Translations under genes and position numbers: made by a program
Notes under the pieces: model-generated
Databases searched by the model: none
What the model saw: only the letters and a program-made list of their open reading frames with translations
Told to the model about the DNA's origin: nothing
From: Companilactobacillus musae
GTDB taxonomy: Bacteria > Bacillota > Bacilli > Lactobacillales > Lactobacillaceae
Assembly: GCF_003967595.1 (NCBI RefSeq)
Contig: NZ_BIFW01000013.1
Location: forward strand, 1 to 49,425
DNA length: 49,425 bases
Reading direction: 5' to 3'
In this document: positions 37,330-45,598 of the stretch, in pieces
How the letters are laid out: every line of letters starts with the position of its first letter
How positions within the stretch are numbered: position 1 is the stretch's first letter

Positions 37330-38466
37330 TTAAAATGTTCGTACTGGAGTAATAAGTTGAACAAAATTATCACGATTTTCCATTGGTCTTAAAGTAAATG
37401 GATGTAATGGTGATGTAAAACTCATTTCAATAGTTGTGTTACTTCCGAACGATCTCAAAGCATCTTTCAAATAATCAGGATTAAAGGATATCTCTAAATC
37501 ATTTCCTTCAAGATTTTCAAAATCAAGAACTTCCTCAACAGTACCAACCTCTGGTGAGTTTCCATAAAGGGTAGCCTTTTTATCAACAGCCTTGATTTCT
37601 AATTTGATGACATTATTTCTACTTTCATGAGAAAGCAATGAAGCACGTTCAACTGATGCTAATAGTTTTGATGAATCAAAGGTTAAACGAGTATTGGATT
37701 CATCAGGTATCAAACGATCAGTTTCAGGATATCTTCCGTCAAGTAATCTTGAATAGAACATGATATTGTCAAAACTGAAAAGAACTTGGTTTTCAGAGAT
37801 TGACATTGAGATTTCTTTAACAGAATCACTGATAGTTCTAACTAGTTCTGTCAAACTCTTACCAGGAATGATTAAGTTGTAGTCTTCGTCACTAGTAATA
37901 TCGATTTTACGTTGTGCTAAACGATGGCTATCAGTAGCAACAGCTGTTAAACCTTCACTCGTGATTAAAAAATTAACACCAGTTAAAACTGGACGACTTT
38001 CTTGAGTTGATACAGCAATAACAGTTTGATTAACAACTTCTTTGAAAACATCAGTTGGCAAAACCAATTGATTATCAGTTTCAACATCAGGAAGGTGTGG
38101 ATAATTTACAGCATCTAAACCATTAATAGTAAATTCTGAAACACCTGATTTAATTAAAGTCTGATTATTGTTTAAAACTTCTAGTTCAAAATTGTCACCG
38201 GGAAGTTTTTTGATAATTTCATTAAAGAATCTAGCTGGTAAGACAATTGAACCTGTGCTTTCAATTTTTAGTTCATTATCAGCATCTTCTTTAGAAATAA
38301 ACGAAGTAATTGAAATATCAGAATTGCTTCCTGTGATAGTTAGACCAGATTCTGAAAGATCCAATTTCATTCCTGTCAAAATAGGAATAGTTGTCTTTGT
38401 CGAAATCGCTCTTTGAACGTTACTTGTTTGGTTAATGAATTTTGATCGATCAATAGAAAATTTCAT
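37330..38466 (-). CDS. dnaN: DNA polymerase III beta subunit (sliding clamp)
   Basis: A 378-residue dimeric clamp with three similar domains. It begins MKFSIDRSKFINQTSNVQRAIS, followed by IPILTGMKLDLSESGLTITGSNSDISI (typical). The RPVLTGVNFLITSEGLTAVATDSHRLA segment and the C-terminal PEVGTVEEVLDFENLEGNDLEISFNPDYLKDALRSF, then FTLRPMENRDNFVQLITPVRTF, match DnaN, including the hydrophobic partner-binding cleft at the C terminus. The RBS is GGGAG, upstream of the ATG. It is separated from dnaA by the unwinding element. Confidence 0.98.
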   Translation of the reverse strand: MKFSIDRSKFINQTSNVQRAISTKTTIPILTGMKLDLSESGLTITGSNSDISITSFISKEDADNELKIESTGSIVLPARFFNEIIKKLPGDNFELEVLNNNQTLIKSGVSEFTINGLDAVNYPHLPDVETDNQLVLPTDVFKEVVNQTVIAVSTQESRPVLTGVNFLITSEGLTAVATDSHRLAQRKIDITSDEDYNLIIPGKSLTELVRTISDSVKEISMSISENQVLFSFDNIMFYSRLLDGRYPETDRLIPDESNTRLTFDSSKLLASVERASLLSHESRNNVIKLEIKAVDKKATLYGNSPEVGTVEEVLDFENLEGNDLEISFNPDYLKDALRSFGSNTTIEMSFTSPLHPFTLRPMENRDNFVQLITPVRTF

Positions 38467-38624
38467 TAGTTAACTCCCTTTTTAATTAATTAATATAAAG
38501 ATAGAAGTAGTAGTAGGCACTGTGAAAACTGTGGAAAACTATTCTAACACTAGACGTACTTTGAAAAAATCATGTTATTAACAGCTGTGGAAAACTTTGG
38601 GAAAAACTAAAAGTTATAAACATG
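38467..38624. other. oriC: oriC, right subregion between dnaA and dnaN (unwinding element)
   Basis: DnaA boxes read TGTGGAAAA at 38530-38538 and 38586-38594 (one mismatch to TTATCCACA on the minus strand), with a weaker site at 38521-38529. Next to them is the trinucleotide run TAGAAGTAGTAGTAG (38502-38516), a DnaA-trio in the form seen in Firmicutes, and then the AT-rich stretch TTTTTAATTAATTAATAT (38480-38497) where melting would start. Confidence 0.85.
38541..38549 (-). promoter_or_regulatory. Extended -10 promoter of dnaN
   Basis: The minus strand reads TGTTAGAAT (TGn plus -10 TAGAAT). It lies between DnaA boxes, so DnaA may regulate it. No strong -35. Confidence 0.4.
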
Positions 38625-40001
38625 TTAATTTCTGAGGTCATCTTTTAGTTCATTGACCGAGCGTTTTAAATCGGCATCTTTAATGACTAACTCGGATATT
38701 TTATCACATGAATGCATAACAGTAGTATGATCTTTACCGCCAAATTCCATACCAATTTGAGGAAGAGATCGATCTGTTAGTTCACGTGCCAGATACATCG
38801 CGATTTGTCGAGGAACTACGATTGACTTAACACGTTTCTTTCCTTTTAAGTCTTGAACAGAAACATGATAATATTTGGCGACTTTGCTTTGAATTTTAGC
38901 AACAGATAACCCTTTTTTATCATTAGATAGTTTAAAGACTTTCAAAGCATCAGCCGCAACTGATTTTGTAATATCAGTATTTTTAGTCGTTGAATAAGCC
39001 TGAACGCGTATTAGAGCGCCTTCAAGCTCACGGACATTAGTATCAACTTGTGCCGCAATATAAGATAAGGTGTCATTTGGAATTTCTAAGTGTTCTGCCT
39101 TAGCTTTATTACGTAAAATGGCAATTCTAGTTTCAAGATCTGGTGCCGTGATGTCAGCCGACAAACCGCTGGTAAATCTTGAGACTAATCTGGCTTGTAA
39201 TTTAGGGATTTCGTTAGGTAAACGATCTGATGTCATTACGATTTGTTTACCATTTTCATAGAGCTCATTAAATGTATGGAAAAATTCTTCTTGGGTACCC
39301 TCTTTTTCAGCGAAGAATTGAATATCATCTATTAATAGTAGATCGACGTTTCTATATTCTTGTCTGAAATCATCTTGAGTTCTCATTTGAATTGAATTAA
39401 TAAAGTCATTAGCGAAAGTTTCACTAGTAACGTATTTAACTTTTGCAAGTGGGTCTAGTTTGATCATTTGATGACCTATTGCTTGCATCAAGTGAGTTTT
39501 TCCTAAACCAACACCACCATAGATAAATAGTGGATTATATACTCCACCTGGATCTTCGGCAGCAGCTAAAGCTGCTGCATGTGCCATTTGATTACCGCTA
39601 CCAACAATAAAAGAAGAAAAAGTATATTTCGGATTCAAATGGGAATTATGAAATACGTGTTTTGGTTGAGCTGTTTCAGTAGGAGTTTCAACCTGGGGAG
39701 CAATTGTTTGCTCCTCTTTTTTTGTGGCTTCTTCATCATTTTCGATTATTGGATTAAGTTCAATTCCGTTTAATTCATATGAGTAAATAGCAATTTTTTC
39801 TGTATAGTTGCGTTCCCAATAATCTTTATGAAGTTTAGTTGGGACAGAAATATAAATGTTATTTCCGTCAATGTATAAGGGATTAGCACTTTCAACCCAA
39901 GTTGAATAGCTAACAGGAGTTAATTGGGATCTGAGTTTACTTGTAAAGTAATCCCAAAATTTGGTTAGCTTTGGATCAGTTGAGTTATTTATATTTTGCA
40001 A
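38625..40001 (-). CDS. dnaA: Chromosomal replication initiator DnaA
   Basis: A 458-residue initiator that melts oriC. Domain I (1-80) contains FWDYFTSKLRSQLTPVSYSTW; a disordered linker follows (about 90-115). The AAA+ domain has YTFSSFIVGSGNQMAHAAA, Walker A GGVGLGKTH (162-170), Walker B LLIDDIQFFAEKEGTQEEFF and SRFTSGLSADI. The C-terminal DNA-binding helix-turn-helix includes PRQIAMYLARELTDRSLPQIGMEFGGKDHTTVMHSCDKI. The start is TTG behind GGGGGG, a non-ATG start that may limit DnaA level. DnaA boxes flank the gene on both sides, so it is likely autoregulated. Confidence 0.98.
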   Translation of the reverse strand: MQNINNSTDPKLTKFWDYFTSKLRSQLTPVSYSTWVESANPLYIDGNNIYISVPTKLHKDYWERNYTEKIAIYSYELNGIELNPIIENDEEATKKEEQTIAPQVETPTETAQPKHVFHNSHLNPKYTFSSFIVGSGNQMAHAAALAAAEDPGGVYNPLFIYGGVGLGKTHLMQAIGHQMIKLDPLAKVKYVTSETFANDFINSIQMRTQDDFRQEYRNVDLLLIDDIQFFAEKEGTQEEFFHTFNELYENGKQIVMTSDRLPNEIPKLQARLVSRFTSGLSADITAPDLETRIAILRNKAKAEHLEIPNDTLSYIAAQVDTNVRELEGALIRVQAYSTTKNTDITKSVAADALKVFKLSNDKKGLSVAKIQSKVAKYYHVSVQDLKGKKRVKSIVVPRQIAMYLARELTDRSLPQIGMEFGGKDHTTVMHSCDKISELVIKDADLKRSVNELKDDLRN

Positions 40002-40502
40002 TTATTTCCCCCCAATCTTTAGTTGTGGATAAGTTTTTCCCTAAAATGACATTCTATAGTTTATCATTCTATTAAATAGTTTTCCACAGAACACACGTTT
40101 AAATTTGGAGTAAATAACAACAGGTAATTTATAAATACACAACCTTGTGGAAAATAAAATGAACTAATTATTATTAACATAGTTATCCACAATTAACAAG
40201 CTTGAAAACCCCTTGTTTTAGCCTGTTACATACAAAAAACAAGAATTCAACAGATCCTGTGGAAAACTAAAGCACAGTGAAAAAAACCGTTGGAAAAGTT
40301 TGTTTAAACTCTTGTGGAAAAAATAAGTTGTCAAATAGCTCCACAAATTATCCACAATGGAAATTGCGAAAAACTTTCTAAAAAAACTTGCATTAATAGG
40401 AAATTAGTTATTTAAAAAGTTGGCATAACATGATATTATAGTTAAGCAATTGTCTGAAGAAGTGAATATTTTAAAGATAAAAATAAGTCAGGAGGTTTAT
40501 TG
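40002..40502. other. oriC: oriC, left subregion upstream of dnaA (DnaA-box cluster)
   Basis: Consensus DnaA boxes (TTATCCACA) at 40024-40032 (minus), 40183-40191 (plus) and 40348-40356 (plus). One-mismatch boxes (TTTTCCACA) at 40080-40088 (plus), 40146-40154, 40258-40266 and 40313-40321 (minus). The segment lies between divergent dnaA and rpmH, the switch point of gene orientation, which matches the bipartite origin of Bacillus-type chromosomes. Confidence 0.95.
40411..40439 (+). promoter_or_regulatory. rpmH promoter
   Basis: -35 TTTAAA (40411-40416), 17-base spacer ending in TGA, -10 TATTAT (40434-40439), so an extended -10 promoter. The leader is about 57 bases, with RBS AGGAGG at 40491-40496. 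Confidence 0.6.
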
Positions 40503-40643
40503 ATGACTACAAAGAGAACATATCAACCAAAGAAGCGTCACCGTGAACGCGTCCATGGTTTCATGAAAAGAATGAGTACAAGTAATGGTCGCAAAGTTTT
40601 AGCAAGACGCCGTAAAAAGGGTCGTAAAGTATTATCAGCTTAG
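40503..40643 (+). CDS. rpmH: Ribosomal protein bL34
   Basis: A 46-residue very basic protein, [20 protein letters not shown] followed by [20 protein letters not shown], the bL34 sequence that binds domain III of 23S rRNA. The strong RBS AGGAGG precedes the ATG. It is the first gene of the right arm, facing away from dnaA, with rnpA next; this rpmH-rnpA-yidC order is conserved. Confidence 0.97.
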   Translation: MTTKRTYQPKKRHRERVHGFMKRMSTSNGRKVLARRRKKGRKVLSA

Positions 40644-40651
40644 TTTTGAAG

Positions 40652-40682
40652 GATCACTAAACAAATTTGGTGGTCTTTTTTT
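40652..40682 (+). terminator. Terminator between rpmH and rnpA
   Basis: GATCACTAAA pairs with TTTGGTGGTC over CAAA (including G-T pairs), followed by seven T. Partial termination would give more rpmH than rnpA mRNA. Confidence 0.75.
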
Positions 40683-40711
40683 ATTACAAAACGAGAGTAG
40701 TCTGGTGACAT

Positions 40712-41050
40712 ATGAGAAAAAGCTATCGTATAAAAAAAGAAAATGAATTTCAGTATGTCTATTCTAATGGGGATTCAGTTGCTAATCGTAACTTTGTTCT
40801 TTATAAGATGCCGAAAGATCAAAAACATTGGCGAGTTGGTTTGTCAGTGGGTAAAAAGGTTTCTCATACTGCGGTTGGACGTAATCGTATTAAGAGATAC
40901 GTTCGTCAATCATTATTGGAATTGAAACCTGAAATTCCGGCAAGTTTAGATTTCTTGATTATTGCAAGAAAACCGGCTGTAGATTTGGACATGTTTGAAA
41001 CAAAGAAAAATATTGTACATTTATTGAAATTAGGTAAAGTATTAAATTAG
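40712..41050 (+). CDS. rnpA: Ribonuclease P protein component
   Basis: A 112-residue basic protein: [20 protein letters not shown], then [32 protein letters not shown] and [10 protein letters not shown], the RNR motif region that binds the RNA subunit and pre-tRNA 5' leader. The catalytic RNA is not in the window. The RBS is GGTGAC, upstream of the ATG. Followed by yidC after 34 bases, in one transcription unit. Confidence 0.97.
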   Translation: MRKSYRIKKENEFQYVYSNGDSVANRNFVLYKMPKDQKHWRVGLSVGKKVSHTAVGRNRIKRYVRQSLLELKPEIPASLDFLIIARKPAVDLDMFETKKNIVHLLKLGKVLN

Positions 41051-41084
41051 GGTCGAAAATTATAATTAATTAATAGGTGTAAAC

Positions 41085-41927
41085 GTGAATAAAAAAAGCT
41101 TGAAGAAATACATAGGTATAGCACTAATGCTTAGTGTTGTCTTAGTTTTAGCTGGATGTTCAAACCTTAATGAACCAATTACAAGCCAAAGCACAGGATT
41201 TTGGGATCACTACGTAATTTATAGTTTCTCAAGATTTATCCTTTGGTTGGCTTCACTGGTTGGTAATAGTTATGGTTGGGCAATCATCATCTTCACACTG
41301 ATTATTAGAGTTATTTTGTTGCCATTAAACTGGTTCCAAATCAGAAGTATGAATAAGCAAATGAAGATCCAGCCACAAATGCAGGCTCTTCAAAAGAAAT
41401 ATTCTGCTAAAGATGTTGATACACAACAAAAATTACGGGAAGAAACACAAAAGCTATATAGTGAAGCCGGAGTAAATCCAGTAGCTGGATGTTTACCATT
41501 GGTAGTTCAGTTACCTGTTATGTTTGCTTTGTACCAAGCCATTTATAAGACAACGCAATTGCGTGATGGTAGTTTCTTATGGATGCAGCTAGGTAAGGCT
41601 GATCCATATTACATTATGGCTATTTTAGCGGCTGTATTTACTTTCTTAAGTACTTACATTTCTAGCTACTCACAGCCAACGCAAAATGCGACGACAAAGA
41701 TCATGACTTGGGTCATGCCAATCTTTATCTTCGTACCCGCATTAACGTTCCCATCAGCTATTACAATTTATTGGGTTATCACTAATGCATTCCAAGTTCT
41801 ACAGACATTGGCTTTCCAAAACCCATTCAAGTATCGTCGTGAACAACGCGAAGCTGAAGAGGCAGAGAAAGAAAAACAACGTCGTCTTAGAAAAGCTAAG
41901 AAGCGTGTTTATAAAAATCGTAAATAA
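41085..41927 (+). CDS. yidC: Membrane protein insertase YidC/OxaA
   Basis: A 280-residue lipoprotein insertase. The signal peptide ends in a lipobox LVLAGC (Cys at about 25), so the mature protein is lipid-anchored. Five membrane helices follow. The core includes WGWAIIIFTLIIRVILLPLN-like YGWAIIIFTLIIRVILLPLN with the conserved Arg in the groove, GCLPLVVQLPVMFALYQAIYK and the basic tail RRLRKAKKRVYKNRK, which contacts the ribosome. The GTG start follows AGGTGTAA. Inserts membrane proteins alone or with SecYEG. Confidence 0.97.
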   Translation: MNKKSLKKYIGIALMLSVVLVLAGCSNLNEPITSQSTGFWDHYVIYSFSRFILWLASLVGNSYGWAIIIFTLIIRVILLPLNWFQIRSMNKQMKIQPQMQALQKKYSAKDVDTQQKLREETQKLYSEAGVNPVAGCLPLVVQLPVMFALYQAIYKTTQLRDGSFLWMQLGKADPYYIMAILAAVFTFLSTYISSYSQPTQNATTKIMTWVMPIFIFVPALTFPSAITIYWVITNAFQVLQTLAFQNPFKYRREQREAEEAEKEKQRRLRKAKKRVYKNRK

Positions 41928-41956
41928 TTGACAATCGATAAAAATCTGGTTAAGAT
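41928..41956 (+). promoter_or_regulatory. Promoter before mnmE
   Basis: -35 TTGACA (41928-41933), 17-base spacer, -10 TAAGAT (41951-41956). It begins directly after the yidC stop. The transcript would run through the hairpin at 42001-42044 before reaching mnmE. Confidence 0.75.
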
Positions 41957-42000
41957 GTTTTAGAAATTGTTCATATATTTTATATATAGAAAAGTAGTCA

Positions 42001-42044
42001 AGGTGCTTTTCCGTCAAAACATTGGCGGATTATGCACTTTTTTT
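42001..42044 (+). terminator. Terminator or attenuator in the mnmE leader
   Basis: AGGTGC...CCG pairs with CGG...GCACTTTT, followed by a T-run. It sits between the promoter at 41928-41956 and the mnmE start at 42074, so it could end yidC transcripts and attenuate mnmE. Confidence 0.65.
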
Positions 42045-42073
42045 ATGCTCAAAATAGAGAAGGGAGCTCATTT

Positions 42074-43462
42074 ATGGCAAGTGCAGAGAATGAATATGAT
42101 ACAATTGCAGCCATTTCAACACCTCCTGGGGAAGGTGCTATCTCCATTGTTCGTTTGTCTGGAGATCAAGCTGTTGAAGTAGCTAAGAAAATTTTTAAGG
42201 GCCGTGACTTAGAAAAAGTTGCTAGTCACACAATAAATTACGGACATATTATTGATCCTGCTAATGGAAATTTAGTTGATGAAGTTATGGTTTCAGTAAT
42301 GCGTGCCCCTAAGACGTTTACCCGTGAAGATGTAGTTGAAATCAATACCCACGGGGGTATAGTTGCAACCAATAAAGTACTTCAATTATTGCTTGGTTAT
42401 GGAGCAAGAATGGCCGAACCAGGTGAATTTACTAAACGTGCCTTTTTAAATGGTCGAATTGATCTAACTCAAGCAGAATCAGTTATGGATTTGATTCGTG
42501 CAAAAACTGATAAAGCTATGCAAGTAGCTGTAAATCAATTGGACGGTAATCTTCATCATTTGATTTCTAATTTGCGTCAAGAAATCCTGGATTCTTTAGC
42601 TCAAGTTGAAGTTAATATTGATTATCCAGAATACGACACTGATCAAATGACGACTAACATGTTATTAGAAAAGGCTAAGACAGTTAGCTCTAGTATTGAT
42701 AGTCTTTTGAAGACAGCTGATAGTGGTGAGATTTTACAACATGGTTTAGCAACCGCAATTGTCGGTAAACCAAATGTTGGTAAGTCTAGCTTATTGAACC
42801 GTCTTTTGGATGAGGAAAAAGCGATTGTTACTGATGTTGCTGGAACAACTCGGGATGTCGTTGAGCAGTACGTCAATATTGATGGTGTTCCTTTGAAGTT
42901 GATCGATACGGCCGGAATTCGTGATACTGAAGATAAGGTTGAAAAAATTGGTGTAGAACGTTCTAAGACTGCCCTAAAGGGTGCCGACTTAGTAATTCTT
43001 GTACTTGATTCTAGTCGTGAGCTTGAAGAAGACGATCTTGAATTACTTGATGCGACTGCCAATAAACGTCGAATCATTATTTTTAATAAGAATGATTTGA
43101 TGCCAGTGATAACTCCTAATTCAGTTGTTCAATTAAAAGCTGACGATATTATTTTACAAACCTCAGCAATTAAAAATGATGGTATTGAAACTATTAAACA
43201 AACAATCAGTAAGATTTTTAATGCTGGAATTGAAGATAATAGCAGCAATGTTATTATTACAAGCGCTCGTCAAGCTGGTTTGCTACGTAAAGCTAAAAAT
43301 AGCCTGAATGACGTTATTTCGGGGATTGAGGCAGGAATGCCTATCGACCTTGTTCAAATTGATATGACGGCTTGCTGGGATACTCTTGGCGAAATTACCG
43401 GTGAAAGTTATCAAGATGAATTGATCACACAATTATTCTCACAATTCTGTTTAGGAAAATAG
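42074..43462 (+). CDS. mnmE: tRNA modification GTPase MnmE (TrmE)
   Basis: About 462 residues from the ATG at 42074, preceded by AGAAGGGAG. An earlier in-frame ATG at 42032 lies within the terminator and is unlikely. The N-terminal tetrahydrofolate-binding domain starts [23 protein letters not shown]. The G domain has P-loop [28 protein letters not shown] and NKND. The C-terminal motif FCLGK carries the conserved Cys. With MnmG it makes the cmnm5 modification of uridine-34 in tRNAs. It lies 15 bases before mnmG. Confidence 0.98.
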   Translation: MASAENEYDTIAAISTPPGEGAISIVRLSGDQAVEVAKKIFKGRDLEKVASHTINYGHIIDPANGNLVDEVMVSVMRAPKTFTREDVVEINTHGGIVATNKVLQLLLGYGARMAEPGEFTKRAFLNGRIDLTQAESVMDLIRAKTDKAMQVAVNQLDGNLHHLISNLRQEILDSLAQVEVNIDYPEYDTDQMTTNMLLEKAKTVSSSIDSLLKTADSGEILQHGLATAIVGKPNVGKSSLLNRLLDEEKAIVTDVAGTTRDVVEQYVNIDGVPLKLIDTAGIRDTEDKVEKIGVERSKTALKGADLVILVLDSSRELEEDDLELLDATANKRRIIIFNKNDLMPVITPNSVVQLKADDIILQTSAIKNDGIETIKQTISKIFNAGIEDNSSNVIITSARQAGLLRKAKNSLNDVISGIEAGMPIDLVQIDMTACWDTLGEITGESYQDELITQLFSQFCLGK

Positions 43463-43477
43463 GTATAGGTGTAAAAA

Positions 43478-45382
43478 ATGGAAATTAAGGAATTTGATTC
43501 AGAAACTTATGACGTCATTGTCGTAGGTGCTGGTCATGCTGGTTCTGAAGCCGCATTGGCCGCAGCAAGAATGGGTGAAAAAACTTTACTCGTTACAATT
43601 AATTTGGATATGGTAGCCTTTATGCCATGTAATCCATCTGTTGGTGGTCCCGCTAAGGGAATCGTTGTCCGTGAAATCGATGCTTTGGGTGGCGAAATGG
43701 GTCGTAATATTGATAAGACTTATATTCAAATGAGAATGTTGAATACTGGTAAAGGTCCTGCAGTTCGTGCTTTACGTGCACAAGCTGATAAGAACATGTA
43801 TCACCGAGTTATGAAGGACACATTGGAAAATGAACCTAATTTGACATTACGTCAGGGTATGGCCGAAAAATTAATCGTTGAAGATGGCGTCTGCAAAGGT
43901 ATCGTTACAGCAACAGGTGCTAAATATCACGCTAAGTCAGTTGTTTTAACTGCTGGTACATCTTCAAGAGGGAAAATCATTATTGGTGAGTTGATGTATT
44001 CATCAGGTCCTAATAACAGTATTCCTTCAATTAAACTCTCTGAAGATCTTGAAAAACATGGTTTTAAGTTGACTCGTTTTAAGACTGGTACACCACCACG
44101 TGTTAATAAGAATACAATTAACTTCGATGACACTATCGAACAACCTGGTGATAAAGAACCAAATCATTTTTCATTTGAAACACCAGATTCAAGTTATCTT
44201 CAACATCAAATCTCATGCTGGATGACTTATACTAATGCTGAAACACACAAGATCATTCGTGAAAATCTTGATCGTGCACCAATGTTTTCCGGTGTAATTA
44301 AAGGTGTTGGACCAAGATATTGTCCTTCAATCGAAGATAAGATTGTTCGTTTTGCCGATAAACCAAGACATCAAATTTTCTTAGAGCCAGAAGGTAAAGA
44401 TACTCAAGAGTATTATGTTGGTGATTTTTCAACATCAATGCCTGAAGAGGTTCAATTAAAGATGCTTCATTCAGTAGCTGGATTGGAAAATGCTAAATTG
44501 ATGCGTCCAGGATATGCTATTGAATATGATGTTATTGAACCATGGCAATTGAAATTGAATCTAGAAACTAAGGTTGTAAAGAATCTCTTTACTGCTGGTC
44601 AAATGAACGGTACTTCGGGTTATGAAGAAGCAGCTGGGCAAGGAATTATGGCTGGAATCAATGCTGCTTTACGTGCTGAAGGTAAAGATCCATTTATATT
44701 ACGTCGTGATGAAGCATATATTGGTGTTTTAATCGATGATTTAGTAACTAAGGGAACTAATGAACCATATCGTCTTTTGACAAGTCGTGCTGAATATCGT
44801 TTGATTTTACGTCACGATAATGCTGATCTACGTTTAACAGACTATGGTTATAACTTAGGTTTGATCAATCAGGACCGTTATGACGTCTTTAAAGAAAAAC
44901 GTCAAACAATCAAGGTTGAACTAGAACGTCTTTCACACAAGATGATTACTCCTAAACAAGCATTACCATTTTTGAAGGCACATGATTTAAAGCCTTTAAA
45001 AGATGGAGTTTTGGCTGATCATTTCTTGAGAAGACCAGAAGTTCATTACACAGATATCATTGATATGGTTGGAGAAGCTGACTATCCAGTTGATCGTCGT
45101 GTTGCCGAACAAGTAGAGATTGCTACTAAATATGACGGTTATATCAAGAAGGAAAAGATGCGTATTGAGCGTCTCAAGAAGATGGAATCAAAGAAGATTC
45201 CTGAAAGAATTGATTATACTAAAATTGATAGTTTAGCTACTGAAGCAGTTCAAAAGTTAAGTAAGATCAATCCTCAAACAATTGCCCAAGCAAGTCGTAT
45301 TAGTGGGGTCAACCCAGCTGATATTGGTATTTTGAGTGTTTATATTGAACAAGGTAAAATTGCTAAAGTACCTGCTAAATAA
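43478..45382 (+). CDS. mnmG: tRNA modification FAD enzyme MnmG (GidA)
   Basis: A 634-residue FAD enzyme. The N-terminal Rossmann motif [19 protein letters not shown] binds [25 protein letters not shown], the Cys-containing [11 protein letters not shown] and [14 protein letters not shown] are GidA signatures. It works with MnmE as the heterotetramer that modifies wobble uridines. Full length. Ends at a long-stem terminator. Confidence 0.98.
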   Translation: MEIKEFDSETYDVIVVGAGHAGSEAALAAARMGEKTLLVTINLDMVAFMPCNPSVGGPAKGIVVREIDALGGEMGRNIDKTYIQMRMLNTGKGPAVRALRAQADKNMYHRVMKDTLENEPNLTLRQGMAEKLIVEDGVCKGIVTATGAKYHAKSVVLTAGTSSRGKIIIGELMYSSGPNNSIPSIKLSEDLEKHGFKLTRFKTGTPPRVNKNTINFDDTIEQPGDKEPNHFSFETPDSSYLQHQISCWMTYTNAETHKIIRENLDRAPMFSGVIKGVGPRYCPSIEDKIVRFADKPRHQIFLEPEGKDTQEYYVGDFSTSMPEEVQLKMLHSVAGLENAKLMRPGYAIEYDVIEPWQLKLNLETKVVKNLFTAGQMNGTSGYEEAAGQGIMAGINAALRAEGKDPFILRRDEAYIGVLIDDLVTKGTNEPYRLLTSRAEYRLILRHDNADLRLTDYGYNLGLINQDRYDVFKEKRQTIKVELERLSHKMITPKQALPFLKAHDLKPLKDGVLADHFLRRPEVHYTDIIDMVGEADYPVDRRVAEQVEIATKYDGYIKKEKMRIERLKKMESKKIPERIDYTKIDSLATEAVQKLSKINPQTIAQASRISGVNPADIGILSVYIEQGKIAKVPAK

Positions 45383-45388
45383 TAAAAT

Positions 45389-45448
45389 AACGGCATCAAT
45401 TAAGAGTTTATAGGCGATAAGCCTCGATCTCTTGATTGATGCCGTTTT
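45389..45448 (+). terminator. Terminator of mnmE-mnmG
   Basis: ACGGCATCAAT pairs with ATTGATGCCGT, then AAGAG/CTCTT and a small inner GGC/GCC stem, followed by TTTT. Long stem, start about 7 bases past the mnmG stop. Confidence 0.82.
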
Positions 45449-45562
45449 AGTTTGCTTTTATATTTTCAGAAGATTAGTTATCGTACGATAAATGAAATTC
45501 ACTAATCGTTATAACGCTACGAATAGAATGAAATGCTTTGAAATTTAAATATATCTCTTAAA

Positions 45563-45571
45563 TGTTATAAT
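45563..45571 (+). promoter_or_regulatory. Extended -10 promoter of the uvrA-like operon
   Basis: TGTTATAAT (TGn plus -10 TATAAT). No good -35 at 16-18 bases. It precedes the RBS-ATG by about 20 bases. Confidence 0.6.
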
Positions 45572-45598
45572 CGAATTCATCGAGGGAAGAGGGAAATT

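Noticed and set aside
42032-42073. N-terminal extension of MnmE from an upstream ATG
   Set aside because: It lies within the terminator hairpin and lacks a Shine-Dalgarno. The ATG at 42074 has AGAAGGGAG and gives the family-typical N terminus.
42643-43077. 144-residue open frame antisense to mnmE
   Set aside because: Antisense shadow of a highly conserved gene, with low-complexity Ser-rich translation and no RBS.
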